Positions 35,455-38,149 of a stretch of DNA of 38,149 nucleotides are shown in pieces. This stretch comes from an uncultured Woeseiaceae bacterium. GTDB taxonomy: Bacteria > Pseudomonadota > Gammaproteobacteria > Steroidobacterales > Woeseiaceae. The first letter of the stretch is position 1. Each line of letters opens with the position of its first letter. Both the position numbers and the translations under genes were made by a program. The notes under the pieces are model-generated. The model did no database searches and was not told where the DNA came from. It worked only from the letters and a program-made list of their open reading frames with translations. Location of the stretch: positions 1 through 38,149 of the forward strand of contig CAMYMR010000039.1 in the NCBI GenBank assembly GCA_947259285.1, in the 5' to 3' direction.

Positions 35455-36066
35455 TTACCCGGATACACGTTGCCGCAAGGCCGAGCCAAAACCTGCAACG
35501 AGCCCGCCAAGCAAAACGAGCGCCAGAGACAGGGGCAAGATACCAAGCATGTTGCGGACAATACCGTGCAGGCCGAACCAGGCCTGTGGGTTTTGCAACC
35601 ATAAAAATAGCGGCGAGACGACGCTAAGAGTAGAAACCGATTTCCAGTTGCCTGTCTTCAGATAGCCGAATACCTGCAGGCACAGAACTCCGAGTCCCGC
35701 CAGGACAATCAGGAGACCGATCAGAATGACGACTACCGTCAGGAATCGTTTGAAGTTGTAGCTGAGCCTGCTTATCCAGTTTCGACCCTGTCGATCGTCA
35801 TCGATACGGCGTCTTATAAGAACGCCATTCTCTTTGGTTGTCGCTCGCTCTTCTTTCTTGAACCAGAAATACGCAGCAAGCGACAGGCCGAACGCGGCCA
35901 TTGCTGCCAACGCAAGGATGTAACGCCGATCGAACTCAAAAGAAGCGCCCGCAACCACCCATGCTCCCGCCACTGCCCCCGCTGTTAGCAACAGGACGAC
36001 CAGCGCTTTTTGCAGACGCTCTTTTGTGGGGATGACTCGCCGGGCGAGTAGCGGGTTTGTCTCCAT
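35455..36066 (-). CDS. Hypothetical four-helix membrane protein
   Basis: 203 residues. A short basic N-terminus (LARRVIPTKERLQ) is followed by four predicted helices at about 21-41, 49-67, 109-131 and 173-194. A basic/acidic cytoplasmic loop (KKEERATTKENG...RRRIDDDRQGRN) separates helices 2 and 3. No family recognised. Convergent with the AAA-FHA gene (33 nt), so the two are not one unit. Start: ATG 36066. Confidence 0.75.
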   Translation of the reverse strand: METNPLLARRVIPTKERLQKALVVLLLTAGAVAGAWVVAGASFEFDRRYILALAAMAAFGLSLAAYFWFKKEERATTKENGVLIRRRIDDDRQGRNWISRLSYNFKRFLTVVVILIGLLIVLAGLGVLCLQVFGYLKTGNWKSVSTLSVVSPLFLWLQNPQAWFGLHGIVRNMLGILPLSLALVLLGGLVAGFGSALRQRVSG

Positions 36067-36108
36067 CAGCTGATTCTAAACATAAAACCGAAATCCGTAG
36101 AATCCGAA

Positions 36109-36137
36109 TTGAGATGCCTGGACTTTCCGCCTAGTAT
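36109..36137 (+). promoter_or_regulatory. Candidate sigma-70 promoter
   Basis: TTGAGA (36109-36114, 5/6) and TAGTAT (36132-36137, 4/6) with a 17-nt spacer, 27 nt before ATG 36164 and its AGGAG site. It is the best promoter match in the window. Confidence 0.5.
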
Positions 36138-36163
36138 GGGAGCACAGTCACTAGGAGATAGTC

Positions 36164-36544
36164 ATGCGACATCAGCTAATTGAAGCGCTCACTTTTCCAA
36201 AGCTACTGGTACAGGAACTCATAGAAGAGGGCAATTTCCCGCATAAGAACCTTTACTCCGCGACGGGTGAACGCTGCAATCACTGTGATCTGACGGGTGA
36301 CTGCACCTGGCGGCACTGCCTGCAGGACTTTCGCGAGGTTGATAATGTTCCGACGGAAATGCTGAGTGCTGCGCTGCGCGAAGGCATCAAGCTTGTCGAA
36401 TCGTTGCACAATGAACTACGACACGATGAGACAACCTGCACTTGCGAGACCTGTATCTGGATCAGAAACGCCGAGCATTTGACGGAAGAGTGCGAACACC
36501 ATTTGCCTCACGTGGAACCGGCTTTCGGCGTACAGGAACAATAA
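36164..36544 (+). CDS. Cysteine-rich small protein (possible metal-binding)
   Basis: 126 residues. Eight cysteines: C38-x2-C41-x5-C47-x4-C52 and C92-x-C94-x2-C97, plus C110. Histidines lie close by (H40, H51, H112, H113). The spacing suggests two zinc- or Fe-S-binding clusters. The helical middle (EMLSAALREGIKLVESLHNEL) separates them. No signal peptide. Family not recognised. Start: ATG 36164 with AGGAG 8 nt upstream and a good promoter. It converges on the DUF2779 gene with stops 6 nt apart. Confidence 0.7.
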   Translation: MRHQLIEALTFPKLLVQELIEEGNFPHKNLYSATGERCNHCDLTGDCTWRHCLQDFREVDNVPTEMLSAALREGIKLVESLHNELRHDETTCTCETCIWIRNAEHLTEECEHHLPHVEPAFGVQEQ

Positions 36545-36549
36545 GCGCC

Positions 36550-38040
36550 TCAGGCTGCGGCGCTGGAGAAGAAGCGCACCAGTTCGACCATCGCTGCCGT
36601 ATCAAATCTGCAGTACCGCAGCAGCTGCTTCTCCAGTTCAGCTTTGCGCTCCGGCGTGGTTGTCGGGATGATCGCTTCCAGGAAGCCGTCCGACGCGCCC
36701 GCCCCTTCGCTGATGCCTTCGAGTCGCGCGTAGTCCATCAATGGCGAGACCGTGGGCAATACTGCTTTGATCGACCAGGAGCCCAACATCCCGGGATGGT
36801 AATAGTTGGCTTTGACGATTGGATACAGGTCAAACAACCGATCAATGATCCGCTGCAACGGACGCTCGAGTTCCGGACAGTGTTTGATCAGTCCATTCAG
36901 TACCTGTTTCTCGTAGCTCGTATACGTAATCACTGGCCCGGCATCGCCAAGGCACTCAACAAGTTGACGGGCGAGTCGTCGCATCGGTCGATCGCCGGAC
37001 AGATCGAGGAACTCTTCATGCCGCATACGCTGGTGGGTTCCGTCTCCGCTGCCATCGTCGATATGACAAGACCACTGCACGGGAACAGCCTCGTAAGGGC
37101 GGGTATCGGTCCAGAACGGCACTGCCGGGGCGATCGTTTCAAAGTCCAGGTAGTAACGTGGGTATGATAGTGCCATAAGCACCTGGCGAGCGCCGTCGAG
37201 TAGTTCCGCTTCGCCGCTTTGCGTTACGCGGTGAATGCGTCGCTGCGTCTCGGCGATTATGGTTGCGGCATCCACGTCGCGAATGTCGGTGTAGCCGAGC
37301 GCCACGTAATCGCCCAGCTTCGCCTTGCTGCCACCGAGGCCGGCGATCGGATACTCAGCATCAGTGGGCCAACAGGAACTCATGAATTGGCATTCGTAAG
37401 GCTTGTTGCACTGTGTACCAACCTGGACATCGGGCATCGCTCCGGTCACCGCATCGTGCGCTCGCTCAACGAGCGTTTCGACAGTGGGTTCAACAGCACG
37501 AACCTCGTCTGTCAAATCGACCTCGACGAGTAAGCCGTCGTATTGGCCATCGCCGCGGTAAACAAAACGATTGTCGATATGCGCCAGCGATATCGATGAA
37601 ACCGGTATGCCGTCCTCACGCAAGACCCAGTCCTGAATCGCGCAGTCGAGCAGGTGATAGTCCTTTACGGAGGTCGACGCCTTGACTTCAACCGCACGCC
37701 ATCCGTCTCCCTCTGGAATAAGAACGTCAACTCGCACCAATACGTTGGCGTGCCGAAAGGTTGCTTCGAAAATCGGGAAGTCTGGACCATCGGCAATCAC
37801 CGCCGCCGTTTCCCGTAGCATGACGTTGATATTGCGATTAAACGGTATCTCGACTGACCTCGCCGAACCATACAGAGCTTGTGCTACACGACCCACCTGC
37901 TGTCCGGTAGCAAATAGAGATTTAGTATGAGCCGAGACCTCCGCCAGTTCCGGGCGGTGCTTTTCCAGGAATAGCTTCTTCGGGCACTGCCACGCGGAAA
38001 TGATCCGGGACTTAGAGAGGTAGGGTCTTCTTGCCGCCAT
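36550..38040 (-). CDS. DUF2779 protein: Cas4-like Fe-S nuclease domain plus DEDD exonuclease-like domain
   Basis: 496 residues. N-terminal part (1-225) resembles PD-(D/E)xK nucleases of Cas4/AddB type: D105, E118-x-K120 (DVLIPEG...VEVKAST) and four cysteines, C19 then C211-x5-C217-x5-C223, positioned to hold a [4Fe-4S] cluster. The C-terminal part (about 295-496) is DUF2779, which has DEDD-like acidic positions: D299-x-E301 in YYLDFET, the TYTSYEKQVLNGL segment and RYCRFDTAAMVEL near the end. Start: ATG 38040. No cas gene or defence neighbour is visible, so a role in DNA repair or defence is open. Confidence 0.88.
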   Translation of the reverse strand: MAARRPYLSKSRIISAWQCPKKLFLEKHRPELAEVSAHTKSLFATGQQVGRVAQALYGSARSVEIPFNRNINVMLRETAAVIADGPDFPIFEATFRHANVLVRVDVLIPEGDGWRAVEVKASTSVKDYHLLDCAIQDWVLREDGIPVSSISLAHIDNRFVYRGDGQYDGLLVEVDLTDEVRAVEPTVETLVERAHDAVTGAMPDVQVGTQCNKPYECQFMSSCWPTDAEYPIAGLGGSKAKLGDYVALGYTDIRDVDAATIIAETQRRIHRVTQSGEAELLDGARQVLMALSYPRYYLDFETIAPAVPFWTDTRPYEAVPVQWSCHIDDGSGDGTHQRMRHEEFLDLSGDRPMRRLARQLVECLGDAGPVITYTSYEKQVLNGLIKHCPELERPLQRIIDRLFDLYPIVKANYYHPGMLGSWSIKAVLPTVSPLMDYARLEGISEGAGASDGFLEAIIPTTTPERKAELEKQLLRYCRFDTAAMVELVRFFSSAAA

Positions 38041-38120
38041 GCGAAAGAGAATACAGGAGTACCGGGGCGTGGATCGACGGTGCTATGATCCGCGCTGGCT
38101 TTGTCTGACGGAGCAGATCC

Positions 38121-38149
38121 TTGAAAGCATTTATCGCATTTTCCCTCCT
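38121..38149 (+). CDS. Possible start of a secreted/membrane protein gene (truncated by window)
   Basis: TTG 38121 opens a frame KAFIAFSLL that looks like the beginning of a signal peptide, with GGAG about 9 nt upstream and TATGAT at 38084-38089 as a possible -10. Only about nine codons are visible, so this is tentative. Confidence 0.3.

Noticed and set aside
36442-37167. 241-aa plus-strand open frame
   Set aside because: Antisense to the DUF2779 gene, which keeps family motifs.
38061-38089. Promoter at the right edge (TATGAT)
   Set aside because: The -10 is good but no -35 lies at 16-18 nt; mentioned only as support for the partial gene.

Overview
The window looks like part of a proteobacterial, most likely gammaproteobacterial, chromosome. 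It has moderately high GC, proteobacterial-type Shine-Dalgarno sites, a tRNA-Ala with an encoded CCA end, a sensor combining a two-component-type propeller with GGDEF and EAL domains, an S46 dipeptidyl-peptidase and a TolB-like/TPR membrane protein. That set is typical of environmental lineages near Xanthomonadales, Steroidobacterales or Woeseiales. The lineage is an inference from gene content. No rRNA, CRISPR array, insertion sequence or prophage was seen.

Layout. (1) 1-5393: c-di-GMP signalling and a protease. A large membrane sensor on the minus strand runs off the left edge. It is divergent from a short GAF-GGDEF protein that appears to have lost its middle, followed by a rhomboid protease. 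(2) 5609-19772: one tightly packed plus-strand operon (gaps under 25 nt, several 1-4 nt overlaps) equivalent to the E. coli ygeW-ygeY-yqeA-ygfK-ssnA-ygfM-xdhD region. It encodes a multi-cofactor flavin/Fe-S reductase, an amidohydrolase, an FAD/2xFe-S/molybdopterin hydroxylase, a PLP lyase, an M20 peptidase, a carbamoyltransferase homologue, carbamate kinase and a broken threonine-synthase-like PLP gene. (3) 19773-20304: tRNA-Ala(CGC), a perfect 28-bp palindrome and a 67-aa orphan gene. (4) 20488-27348: TolB/TPR protein, a cyclic 2,3-diphosphoglycerate synthetase-like GTPase/ATPase, malic enzyme, a GNAT and a DUF4197 protein. (5) 27404-32248, all minus strand: NYN-LOTUS protein with a small partner, S46 peptidase, a yeast-Fcy1-like cytosine deaminase and an aldo/keto reductase. 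(6) 32605-38040: an AAA+/coiled-coil/FHA protein with twelve 24-residue repeats, a membrane protein, a cysteine-rich small protein and a DUF2779 protein with Cas4-like and DEDD-like parts. A possible new gene starts at the right edge.

How the genes may work together. In E. coli and gut anaerobes the homologous cluster is associated with anaerobic breakdown of purines or uric acid. The molybdenum hydroxylase and YgfK act on the purine ring. The ureido fragments are stripped by the peptidase and carbamoyltransferase homologues, carbamoyl phosphate yields ATP through carbamate kinase, and a PLP lyase finishes the diamino acid. Here the hydantoinase (hyuA), the genuine diaminopropionate ammonia-lyase (ygeX) and the maturation genes yqeB/yqeC are not in the window. 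Two other PLP fold-type-II genes sit in the operon instead. Malic enzyme could use the resulting pyruvate, and the cytosine deaminase gives a second nucleobase activity, but both links are inference.

A recurring oddity is internal loss of sequence. The Fe-S/Mo-cofactor junction of xdhD is missing about 80 nt and is frameshifted. The threonine-synthase-like gene lacks its phosphate-loop segment with a frameshift. The GAF-GGDEF gene has lost roughly 100 codons in frame. The Mo-cofactor subunit has a second shortened loop. These are either real decay or consensus/assembly errors, and read mapping would decide.
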